A DNA stretch of 7,157 nucleotides from Chloroflexota bacterium (GTDB taxonomy: Bacteria; Chloroflexota; Ktedonobacteria; Ktedonobacterales; Ktedonobacteraceae): positions 1 through 7,157 of the forward strand of contig DAHVFL010000237.1 in assembly GCA_027316975.1 (NCBI GenBank), in the 5' to 3' direction. This document shows, piece by piece, positions 1 to 6,320 of this stretch. The stretch's first letter is position 1. Each line of letters opens with the position of its first letter. The notes beneath the pieces are model-generated. The model ran no database searches. It saw only the letters and a list, made by a program, of their open reading frames with translations, and had not been told where the DNA came from. The translations under genes and the position numbers were made by a program.

Positions 1-890
1 TCCCAGGGTGCGCGCGTTTCCGCACCGATGGTCTCCTCCGTCATATGCGCCGAAGCATCATATCCCGTATAGGTGTACTGCGCCAGCAGCAGGCCTATCA
101 AGAAGGCGTACCAGATGGGGAAGCCCGTGGCGTTAAAGGCCGAATCCACCCTGAAGATGGTGCCGCCCGAATTAAGCCCCTGCACGCCGCCACTCGCTAC
201 CTGGGCCGCGCAACACACCCCTCCTGCGCTCGGATTGAATTGCTGCGAAGCCAGCGTCGCGCCGATTACGCCCACCACAATCAGCGCCACGCCCACGATA
301 TGCCACCACACGCTCACGTCATTCAGGCGCGCCACAATGCGCACCCCGAAGATATTCAGCAGCGCATGCACCGACAGCACGATGGCATAAATCAGCAACG
401 TCGTCCATTGCGTGGCGGGGTCCGCGAACCCCGGCACCGCAGGGATAGCCGGGATCCAGGCATGCAGCAACACATCGAGCGTGACCGCCGCGCCGTAGTC
501 GATGCCCGCGGTGATGGCGAATTGCCCGATCAGGTTAAACCAGCCTGTAAACCAGCCCCATCCAGGCCCACCCAGCTTGGAGGCCCAGTAGTAGAGACCA
601 CCGGCCGTCGGATACGCGGAGGCCAGTTCAGCCATGCCCAGCGCGACGATCACCACAAAGACGGTGACGAGCGGCCAGCCAATCGAGGCCGCTGAATACC
701 CGGTCGTATATGGAACCAGGTAGAAAAGCGTGACGGCACCGCTCAGGATAGAGATGATGGTAAAGGAAATAGCGAAGTTGGAAAAGCCGCCCATCGCGCG
801 AAAGAGTTCCTGCGCGTAACCCAGACCGTGCAGGCGCTTCATATCATGCGCGATCTGTTCTTCATTGGCCTGTTTTTTCGATACAGCCAT
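1..890 (-). CDS. APC-superfamily amino acid permease, N-terminal part (C-terminus beyond left edge)
   Basis: A membrane transporter that would import amino acids or related amines by cation-coupled or exchange transport. Reading the minus strand from the ATG at 888-890 gives 296 uninterrupted codons to the window edge. The cytosolic N-terminus (about 1-33) leads into 'MGGFSNFAISF', a typical first APC helix with the unwound Gly-rich segment. Hydrophobic helices follow at about 36-58, 70-92, 112-135, 163-182, 192-213 and 257-276. The 'YPTAGGLYYWASKLGG' stretch (93-108) is characteristic of the amino acid/choline/GABA permease branch (TC 2.A.3.4). About 500 residues are usual, so roughly 200 are missing to the left. 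A loop at 217-255 carries a vicinal Cys pair (226-227). The start is supported by an AGGAGG site 7 bases upstream. It is transcribed away from the queuosine-salvage gene. Family assignment is confident; the substrate cannot be read from the sequence. Confidence 0.9.
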   Translation of the reverse strand, partial: MAVSKKQANEEQIAHDMKRLHGLGYAQELFRAMGGFSNFAISFTIISILSGAVTLFYLVPYTTGYSAASIGWPLVTVFVVIVALGMAELASAYPTAGGLYYWASKLGGPGWGWFTGWFNLIGQFAITAGIDYGAAVTLDVLLHAWIPAIPAVPGFADPATQWTTLLIYAIVLSVHALLNIFGVRIVARLNDVSVWWHIVGVALIVVGVIGATLASQQFNPSAGGVCCAAQVASGGVQGLNSGGTIFRVDSAFNATGFPIWYAFLIGLLLAQYTYTGYDASAHMTEETIGAETRAPW

Positions 891-896
891 AAGATA

Positions 897-902
897 CCTC
901 CT
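897..902 (-). promoter_or_regulatory. Shine-Dalgarno site of the permease
   Basis: The minus strand reads AGGAGG followed by 6 bases (TATCTT) and then the ATG. It is a full-consensus ribosome binding site at near-ideal spacing, stronger than those of the genes to the right, and it fixes the permease start at 890. Confidence 0.8.
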
Positions 903-1029
903 AATAATAACTTCGGTGATGTTCGGGACAGGAGCGATTACATGAATGATCTGTAAGAACGAAAACCATACTATGTTCGTCTTTTTCTATCTAGCACCGA
1001 CTCCTTTCTCCTATAGAACACTCACCAGT

Positions 1030-1055
1030 TTGTCCGGTAAAGATAAACCCGGCAA
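1030..1055. other. Imperfect hairpin next to the candidate permease promoter
   Basis: TTG-T-CCGG at 1030-1037 pairs with CCGG-CAA at 1049-1055, with one bulged base and an 11-base AT-rich loop. It begins about 3 bases downstream (minus strand) of the candidate -10 box at 1058-1063, so it would lie at the very start of the permease leader RNA or act as a DNA operator. No U-tract follows it on either strand, so it is not a standard terminator. Function is unknown. Confidence 0.35.
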
Positions 1056-1056
1056 C

Positions 1057-1088
1057 TAGTATACCATAGTATCGTATAGTACACCATA
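1057..1088. repeat. Two 12-bp direct repeats 20 bp apart (TAGTAyACCATA), possible operator
   Basis: TAGTATACCATA (1057-1068) and TAGTACACCATA (1077-1088) differ at one base and start exactly 20 bp apart, two DNA turns. A third TAGTA sits midway at 1067, so the pentamer recurs at a 10-bp period (1057, 1067, 1077). The core ACCATA(C/G)T occurs at 1063, 1083 and again at 965. The same-face spacing and overlap with a candidate promoter suggest binding sites for a regulator of the divergent permease. The regulator is unknown and no protein family is implied by the motif. Confidence 0.45.
1058..1066 (-). promoter_or_regulatory. Candidate extended -10 promoter for the permease
   Basis: The minus strand reads TGGTATACT, an extended -10 box (TG-n-TATACT). 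No good -35 hexamer lies 17 bases upstream (TGGTGT at 1081-1086), which is tolerable for extended -10 promoters and would be consistent with activator dependence. The predicted start near 1051 gives a leader of about 160 bases. It lies inside the phased TAGTA repeats, so a protein bound there would directly affect initiation. Weak evidence only. Confidence 0.35.
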
Positions 1089-1174
1089 CTTTTAGCCTGC
1101 GTAATGTGTGTTCTGTCCATAATCTTGTGCCACGAATCGGTTTTTTTGTTTCTGGCTTTTATATGTTTTTTACA

Positions 1175-1189
1175 ACTCCTGCCAGGAGT
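1175..1189. repeat. 15-bp palindrome ACTCCTG-C-CAGGAGT
   Basis: Perfect 7-bp arms around a single C. As RNA it could form a 5-bp stem with a 5-base loop. It is preceded, not followed, by a T-run on the plus strand and has no T-run after it on the minus strand, so it does not look like an intrinsic terminator. It could be a dimeric-regulator site or chance. Confidence 0.3.
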
Positions 1190-1206
1190 CGTCCATCCCG
1201 TCCGAG

Positions 1207-1292
1207 TGTCACCCTGAGCGTAGCGAAGGGTCTCGCGTCTCTGGCCTCGGTCTATCTGGCGCGCGAGACCCTTCGCTGCGCTCAGGGTGACA
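1207..1292. repeat. Inverted repeat, 31-bp arms and 24-base loop (REP/MITE-like intergenic element)
   Basis: The arm at 1207-1237 begins TGTCACCCTGAGCG and the arm at 1262-1292 is its reverse complement apart from one position, which would be a G-U pair in RNA. A stem this long must form a stable cruciform or RNA hairpin. The core is familiar to me as an intergenic repeat scattered through Chloroflexota and other environmental genomes, where it gives spurious peptides such as 'LSVAKGL' and 'LRCAQGD'. That recollection has not been checked by search. No target-site duplication flanks it and no T-run follows, so it is probably a non-autonomous or REP-like element. It separates the permease promoter region from the qng1 promoter and could insulate the two. 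Confidence 0.8.
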
Positions 1293-1393
1293 GGGCGAAG
1301 AGGAACAGGGTGGAAGTGGAGTCAAGGCCCTATTAGAAACGGGTCGGGGTCCTTAGCGCCCCATAGTTGGCAGAACCGTTTTTTGCGCAAGCA

Positions 1394-1422
1394 TTGACGA
1401 ACCGGCACATTCTCTGTACAAT
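1394..1422 (+). promoter_or_regulatory. Sigma70-type promoter for the qng1-murE-mraY genes
   Basis: TTGACG (1394-1399) and TACAAT (1417-1422) are separated by exactly 17 bases; each hexamer matches consensus at five of six positions. Transcription would start near 1429, giving a leader of about 36 bases before the ATG at 1466. No second promoter of this quality was found before murE or mraY, so this one probably drives all three genes. Confidence 0.65.
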
Positions 1423-1465
1423 CGTGGCTGATGAAGCTTATTCTGGAGTCTGAAGGTAGCACAAT

Positions 1466-2662
1466 ATGAATACTCAGCGAATTGTTGTTGATGATGAATA
1501 TGAAGCAGAGGCGATATATCATAATCGCCTGACCCCCGCGTTTCCCGATCACCTCGGCGTTCTCAGCTCGACCCGCGCCGTCGTAGAGTTGGGAGAGCTG
1601 GTCTGGATTAACATAACGAGTGTGAATGCCCTGCAAGAGAAGTTGATGGCCCTGGCAAAACACGCGCCTCCATCGCAAACGCGCGAAACAGATGGAGTTG
1701 AGCAGGAAAATGCCGGCGGACATGGTGACACAAAGGGACAGGCGGACGTAATACATCGCGTCCCTACACCTGGGCCAACGTGGGATACGCGCTACCATTT
1801 TTTTGATGGCACCGGGCGCACCGTCAACTGGTTGCTGCTGTTGGACGCGCTCAATTTTTGTTTCTGGGCGGATAAAGGTCAACCGCGCTGGTCTATTTCC
1901 TATAAGGGTGAGACGCTGAACGGCTACCGGGCCGGGGCCGCCGCGCTCACACGGGCTGTAGAAGAAGGGTACGCGCTGTGGGATGCGCGCTATCTGAGCG
2001 AAATAAGCAGCGCTGACATGGCCGCTATTTTTCGCGGCGCGCCTTCTCCAGGCACAGGCGCGGTCAATCTGGCTCCGAAGCCGGTTGAGATTCCCCTGTT
2101 TGAGCAGCGGGTAGCTCACACGCGAGAAGTGGGCCGCGTCCTCCTGGAACGTTTCGATGGGCAGTTCGCGCATGTCATCGAGGAAGCAGCCGGAAGCGCG
2201 GTCAGGTTGGCTTTGCTGCTGGCAGAACACTTCCCTTCGTTTCGCGATGTTGCCAGATTTCGCGGGCAAGAAGTGCGCTTTTTCAAACGCGCCCAGATTT
2301 GCGTGGCCGACCTGCATGGAGCATTCGGCGGCCAGCGCTGGGGCGCGTTTACGGATCTCGATCAGCTTACCATTTTCGCCGATTATAAATTACCGCAACT
2401 TTTGCGGCATTTCGGCGTGTTGGAATATTCCCCCACGCTGGCCGAACGTATTGACGGTCAGGAACTGCTGGAGCCTGGCGGCGAAGATGAGGTCCAGATA
2501 CGCGCAGCCACCATCTGGGCCTGTGAAGTATTACGACAAACGATCAACGCTGCCAGCTATGAACCGATAACGGCAGCCGGTATCGACTTACAACTCTGGC
2601 TGTTGAGCCAGGATACCATGAATATGCGTCCATATCACCGGGTACGCACGATCTATTACTAG
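1466..2662 (+). CDS. qng1: Queuosine 5'-phosphate N-glycosylase/hydrolase (queuine salvage, DUF2419/Q_salvage family)
   Basis: Cytosolic enzyme that releases the base queuine from queuosine-5'-monophosphate, so that tRNA-guanine transglycosylase can reuse it at wobble position 34. Family hallmarks appear in order: 'LLDALNFCFW' (125-134), 'WSISYKG' (142-148), a helical segment with 'ALTRAVEEGYAL' (160-171), 'VEIPLFEQR' (207-215), 'FFKRAQICVADL' (272-283), 'LTIFADYKLPQ' (301-311), 'EVQIRAATIWACE' (342-354) and a C-terminal 'PYHRVRTIYY' (389-398). The family is usually about 340 residues; this protein has 398. Much of the excess is a hydrophilic, probably disordered stretch at about 63-105. The ATG has a weak GAAGG site 9 bases upstream and lies 36 bases after a good promoter. 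The stop is 15 bases before murE, suggesting cotranscription. It is the main gene least expected beside murein genes. The family is mostly eukaryotic and is patchy in bacteria; the activity is inferred from homology. Confidence 0.85.
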   Translation: MNTQRIVVDDEYEAEAIYHNRLTPAFPDHLGVLSSTRAVVELGELVWINITSVNALQEKLMALAKHAPPSQTRETDGVEQENAGGHGDTKGQADVIHRVPTPGPTWDTRYHFFDGTGRTVNWLLLLDALNFCFWADKGQPRWSISYKGETLNGYRAGAAALTRAVEEGYALWDARYLSEISSADMAAIFRGAPSPGTGAVNLAPKPVEIPLFEQRVAHTREVGRVLLERFDGQFAHVIEEAAGSAVRLALLLAEHFPSFRDVARFRGQEVRFFKRAQICVADLHGAFGGQRWGAFTDLDQLTIFADYKLPQLLRHFGVLEYSPTLAERIDGQELLEPGGEDEVQIRAATIWACEVLRQTINAASYEPITAAGIDLQLWLLSQDTMNMRPYHRVRTIYY

Positions 2663-2677
2663 GAACATAGAACGTAT

Positions 2678-4222
2678 ATGCAGTTACATAGCCTTCTAGC
2701 GGCCTTAGAGGAAAAACCGATTCAAGCATGGTCGGCATCCGGCGAGTGTAGCCAGGAGCAAGAGATTACGAGCCTGGCCTATGATTCACGCAAGGTGACG
2801 CCGGGCGCGCTCTTTATCGCCGTGCCGGGCGCGCATACCGATGGCCGCGCATACCTGGCGGAGGCCGCGCGGCGAGGCGCGCTTGCCGCCCTCGGCCCAA
2901 CGCTCGATGGTATTCTCCCATTCGACCAACCCGCGCCTCTTCCTTATATAGTCGTGCGTGACGTGTTGAGCGCGCAGGCTGATCTCGCCTGCGCGTTTTA
3001 TGCCTATCCCGCGCAGCGTCTTTGTACCATTGGTGTCACAGGCACCGATGGCAAAACAACCACTGGCAACCTCATTCATACCATCTTGCGCGAAGCCGGT
3101 AAACGCGCCAGTCTCATGACTACCGCGAACTTCAAGCTTGACGGACAGGAGTGGGAAAATACGACCCGCCAGAGCACCCTGGAAGCGCTCGACGTGCAAC
3201 AATTGCTGCGGCGCATGGTTGACGAGGGTATCACGCACGCTGTGATCGAGGCCACATCGCATGGCCTGGAATTACAGCGCGTGCGCGGCTGCGCCTTCGA
3301 CGTGGGAGTCGTCACCAATATTACGCATGAACACCTGGACTTTCATAAAACATTGGAGAATTACCGGCGAGCCAAGGCGCGGCTGTTTGAAATGCTCGAC
3401 TCGAACCCCACTCCCGCGCGCGATAAAGGTCTCGATGCTCGCCCGACCGCTATTTTAAACCGGGATGACTCGTCGTATGAGATATTGCGGTCCTATTGCC
3501 ATGTTCCCATCTTAGACTATGGCATCGACACGTCCGCCAACGTCCGCGCGGTTGACGTGCGGCTCGATGCCAGTCGCACGCGCTTTCGCGCCATCCTGCC
3601 CGGCGCTGAGGTCGAGATCGAAACTCAACTCGTGGGACAATTCAATGTCAGCAATTGCCTGGCGGCTATCGCGACCGCGTATAGCCAGGGCATCGCGCCC
3701 ACCGTCATTGCGCGGGCGCTTGCAACCGTCGCGGGTGTAGCAGGACGCATGGAGCGCATCGACGAGGGACAGGCTTTTAGCGTCATCGTCGATTACGCCC
3801 ATACCCCTGAAAGCCTGGCGAAAGTGCTGGCGACCTTGCGGCCGCTCACACCAGGCAAATTGCTGGTGGTCTTCGGCTCTGCCGGTGAACGCGATGTGCT
3901 CAAACGTCCTATTATGGGACAAATTGCCGCTCAGATGGCCGACTTTTTCGTTATTACTGATGAGGACCCGCGCGAAGAGGACCGCGCAAAGATATTGCGC
4001 GAAATAGCCAGTGGGAGCGAAGAAGCAGGGAAGCGCGAGGGACGCGACTTCCTCTGTATAGCCGACAGGACACAGGCCATCGCAACTGCATTGGCACGAG
4101 CGAAGGCAGGTGATACAATTTTGCTAGCGGGGAAAGGCCATGAACAAAGTATCATTACAGGAAGAGAAAAAATTCCCTGGGACGACCGGCGCGTAGCTCG
4201 CGAACAACTGCGCTCTTTATAA
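2678..4222 (+). CDS. murE: MurE-type UDP-N-acetylmuramoyl-dipeptide amino acid ligase
   Basis: ATP-dependent cytosolic ligase adding the third stem-peptide amino acid to UDP-MurNAc-L-Ala-D-Glu. The 514 residues show the three Mur domains. The UDP-binding N-domain has 'YDSRKVTPGALFIA' (35-48). The ATPase domain has the P-loop 'GVTGTDGKTTT' (119-129), 'EATSHGL' (191-197), 'NITHEHLDFH' (214-223) and Lys233 in 'RAKARLF', the position carbamylated in Mur ligases. The C-domain has 'AGRMERI' (355-361), 'VDYAHTPESL' (371-380), 'FGSAGERDVLKRP' (399-411) and 'LLAGKGHEQ' (482-490). Where meso-diaminopimelate enzymes have DNPR, this one has EDPR (429-432), so the amino acid added is uncertain; L-ornithine, lysine or diaminopimelate are candidates. 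The start follows the previous stop by 15 bases. Its only Shine-Dalgarno-like sequence (AGGA, 2661-2664) overlaps that stop at a long 13-base spacing, suggesting translational coupling. Family call is secure; substrate is open. Confidence 0.9.
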   Translation: MQLHSLLAALEEKPIQAWSASGECSQEQEITSLAYDSRKVTPGALFIAVPGAHTDGRAYLAEAARRGALAALGPTLDGILPFDQPAPLPYIVVRDVLSAQADLACAFYAYPAQRLCTIGVTGTDGKTTTGNLIHTILREAGKRASLMTTANFKLDGQEWENTTRQSTLEALDVQQLLRRMVDEGITHAVIEATSHGLELQRVRGCAFDVGVVTNITHEHLDFHKTLENYRRAKARLFEMLDSNPTPARDKGLDARPTAILNRDDSSYEILRSYCHVPILDYGIDTSANVRAVDVRLDASRTRFRAILPGAEVEIETQLVGQFNVSNCLAAIATAYSQGIAPTVIARALATVAGVAGRMERIDEGQAFSVIVDYAHTPESLAKVLATLRPLTPGKLLVVFGSAGERDVLKRPIMGQIAAQMADFFVITDEDPREEDRAKILREIASGSEEAGKREGRDFLCIADRTQAIATALARAKAGDTILLAGKGHEQSIITGREKIPWDDRRVAREQLRSL

Positions 4223-4271
4223 ATGTTGAAATGTATATGATTCCGGGAATACCTTTTTCAATGGAGTTGAA

Positions 4272-6197
4272 ATGACACCGATCTGGTTATTATTGACCTT
4301 CATAACATGCGCGTTACTAAGCCTGATTTTATGCTGGATCGCAAAATTTTTATTTCCAAGATTCCGCAGTGGCGAATTCAAACCCGGTCCGTATCGTCCC
4401 GATCTCCAGCCGAACGCGAAAATTCCTGAAATCAAGACCATTGAACTGCCCCTGGTAGGTGGCCCGGCGTTTATCCTGTCGATCATCGCCACCGGCATTG
4501 GCGCGGGGTACGTTTTCAAACTGAATGCCGGGCAATGGACGATTCTGTTGATTGGCCTCGGCGCTACCTTTGGCTATATGCTGGTTGGCCTGATTGACGA
4601 CTGGCACAAAGTGCATCACAATGAAGGCATCAGGGAACGGACTAAATTTGCTGGCGTGTTGCTGGTTTCTATGGCTGCCGCGCTCTGTTATTACTTTTTT
4701 ACTGTGCTGGGACCCAAACCCTATTCTCCGTATTCGGATATACTCGGTCCGCTCTTTAAAAATTTCCCCATCGTCTGGCTAATTTTTCTCATGGTGGTGA
4801 CGGGGATAATAGGCAGCGTCACCTCTATCTCAGTCGATTTTAGCGATGGACTGGACGGACTGGCCGGCGGGCTGGTATTCAGCGCCGCCCTGGCCTTCGG
4901 CATTATTATTACCGGCCTTCTCGACGATGCGAAACATCCAGAAGGCATCGTTCTGGAGATACTGGCCCTGCTCTGCGCGGGCGGCGTCGCGGGCTTCCTG
5001 CCGTTGAACTGGCCCTCTTCGTGGGCAGCGCGGCGCAGCAAAGCGAAAAGGCGCGCTAAAATATACATGGGAGATAGCGGCGCGTTAGGTCTGGGCGGCA
5101 TCCTCGCCATGATAGCAATCTTCTCGCGCAACGAAATACCCCTCTTGATGATCGGAGCCGCGTTTGTGCTGGAGGGACTGTCCGCGCTCATGTCAGCCAA
5201 AGTGCTCACGCCTTTCTTCCGCAAACGGCTGCAATTGCTGCGCTTCGCCAATCAAGACGAATTTGTGCCTCACACGGAGTTCCCGCTGCCATTTCTGGCG
5301 ACACCCCTGCATCACCATTTCGATTTGCTGGGCTGGGACAGAAAACGCCTGGTGTATGGCGCCTGGGCGCTGGGGGCCTGCTTCGGCGCGCTGGGCGTGC
5401 TGCAAGCCTTTGCCCCGGAAACGTGGCAACGCTATCTTGGCCGCATTCTCATACTCATGTTGGGATGGTTCATCTGGTCAAGCGGCTCCTACACCCGGCG
5501 CTACTTTGTAGGCGAGCACTCTTCTGACCGCACTCGCCGCCGCCGCCTGGCCCTCTATTACGGCTATCCTATGAGTTTGATGGGCATCAAACTATACCAT
5601 CGTGTAGAAATCATCGAAGCCAGCGCAGACGTGATTGAAACCCCGGCTGAAGAATTCGCGCTCTGGCAGCGCATGAATATCTTCGACGCGCGCGCCATGC
5701 TCGGCCTTTACTGCTACCGCGCCGGCTACTATCCGGCTGCTTTGCTACAATGGACGCACATTCCCGAAAAAAACCGCAAACTCCGTCCCAATATCCAACA
5801 CCTGTTGGAAGAGCTTGAAATACGGCTCGCACTGGAAACGCAAGAAACACAGCCGCTGCGCCGCGATTCGATTGCGCAACAGCCGCCTATCCTTACTGGC
5901 AACCTGTCACCCGCCGACCTGCCGAACCCGCACGAGCCGATAACCTCTGAGACGCCTCTCGATGAGCGCGTCGGCAATGGATTTTCATCCATCCCGCCAT
6001 CGTCGCACTCTGTATTACATTCTGCCCCGCTTCCATCTCAAGTATCAGGCGCTCGCAATGATACCACCGGGGGCAGCAATGAAGAAGAACAGCTCATACA
6101 ACCGGCAATACCGGCAATACGCACTGGTTGGCTTGCTCGTCTGCGGCATAACTCCTCTGATGGAAATAATGGCAGAGATAACGCCACAAAAAAATAA
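4272..6197 (+). CDS. mraY: MraY-type phospho-N-acetylmuramoyl-pentapeptide transferase with long C-terminal extension
   Basis: Integral membrane enzyme transferring phospho-MurNAc-pentapeptide from UDP to undecaprenyl phosphate to make lipid I. Family motifs are 'LPLVGGPAFI' (59-68), the Mg2+/substrate motif 'GLIDDWHK' (106-113), 'DFSDGLDGLAGG' (189-200), 'YMGDSGALGLGG' (265-276) and the MraY-specific 'TPLHHHFDLLGW' (344-355). About ten helices fill residues 3-380. An additional hydrophobic segment (388-405) follows, then 'RRYFVGEHSSDRTRRRR', a charged helical region to about 530 and a Pro/Ser/Asn-rich tail to 641. Ordinary MraY is about 320-370 residues. A basic insert (253-263) precedes the MGD motif, and the usual SNAVN before TDGLDG is SISVD (185-189). 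The start is supported by GGAG 5 bases upstream. The gene lies 49 bases after murE, matching pathway order. Core assignment is strong; the extension's role is unknown. Confidence 0.9.
   Translation: MTPIWLLLTFITCALLSLILCWIAKFLFPRFRSGEFKPGPYRPDLQPNAKIPEIKTIELPLVGGPAFILSIIATGIGAGYVFKLNAGQWTILLIGLGATFGYMLVGLIDDWHKVHHNEGIRERTKFAGVLLVSMAAALCYYFFTVLGPKPYSPYSDILGPLFKNFPIVWLIFLMVVTGIIGSVTSISVDFSDGLDGLAGGLVFSAALAFGIIITGLLDDAKHPEGIVLEILALLCAGGVAGFLPLNWPSSWAARRSKAKRRAKIYMGDSGALGLGGILAMIAIFSRNEIPLLMIGAAFVLEGLSALMSAKVLTPFFRKRLQLLRFANQDEFVPHTEFPLPFLATPLHHHFDLLGWDRKRLVYGAWALGACFGALGVLQAFAPETWQRYLGRILILMLGWFIWSSGSYTRRYFVGEHSSDRTRRRRLALYYGYPMSLMGIKLYHRVEIIEASADVIETPAEEFALWQRMNIFDARAMLGLYCYRAGYYPAALLQWTHIPEKNRKLRPNIQHLLEELEIRLALETQETQPLRRDSIAQQPPILTGNLSPADLPNPHEPITSETPLDERVGNGFSSIPPSSHSVLHSAPLPSQVSGARNDTTGGSNEEEQLIQPAIPAIRTGWLARLRHNSSDGNNGRDNATKK
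6101..6118 (+). repeat. Tandem 9-bp repeat within the MraY tail
   Basis: ACCGGCAAT occurs twice in direct succession, encoding Pro-Ala-Ile twice (residues 611-616). Being a multiple of three it keeps frame. It looks like recent slippage in the low-complexity tail, consistent with weak constraint there. Confidence 0.7.
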
Positions 6198-6291
6198 GCT
6201 GTGCGTCGTCTATAGTACAGGGCTACTTGAAAGATGCGGCGGGCCTCATGGCTCGACTTTTACATATCCCTGGTGAATAGTGTTAAAGCTC

Positions 6292-6320
6292 TTCACTCTT
6301 GCAGTCAAATGTGTTATAGT
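6292..6320 (+). promoter_or_regulatory. Extended -10 promoter upstream of the tnpB remnant
   Basis: TTCACT (6292-6297), a 17-base spacer and TATAGT (6315-6320), with TG one base before the -10 box (TG-T-TATAGT). It lies about 100 bases before the first recognisable TnpB residues, where the left part of an IS605-type element would carry its own promoter. Most likely it is the original tnpB promoter left in place after loss of the 5' coding part. Confidence 0.4.

Noticed and set aside
45..695. 216-codon plus-strand frame over the permease
   Set aside because: Its product is Arg/His/Pro-rich without hydrophobic organisation, while the minus strand gives a convincing multi-helix transporter over the same bases.
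1106..1336. 76-codon open frame on the plus strand in the intergenic region
   Set aside because: More than a third of it is the translated inverted repeat at 1207-1292, giving the typical artefact peptides 'LSVAKGL' and 'LRCAQGD'; the rest has no coding character and no ribosome binding site.
1322..2317. 331-codon minus-strand frame
   Set aside because: It lies mainly opposite qng1, whose protein has clear family motifs; the antisense product shows no recognisable domain and is rich in Arg, Pro and Cys as expected of a shadow frame.
4261..4275. Four-codon mini-ORF (MELK) whose stop overlaps the mraY start
   Set aside because: ATG GAG TTG AAA TGA could suggest a coupling leader, but it has no ribosome binding site of its own, and its GGAG is better explained as the Shine-Dalgarno site of mraY.
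6241..6254. Possible terminator after mraY
   Set aside because: GCC-TCAT-GGC gives only a 3-bp stem and no real U-tract follows, so no intrinsic terminator can be supported between mraY and the tnpB remnant.
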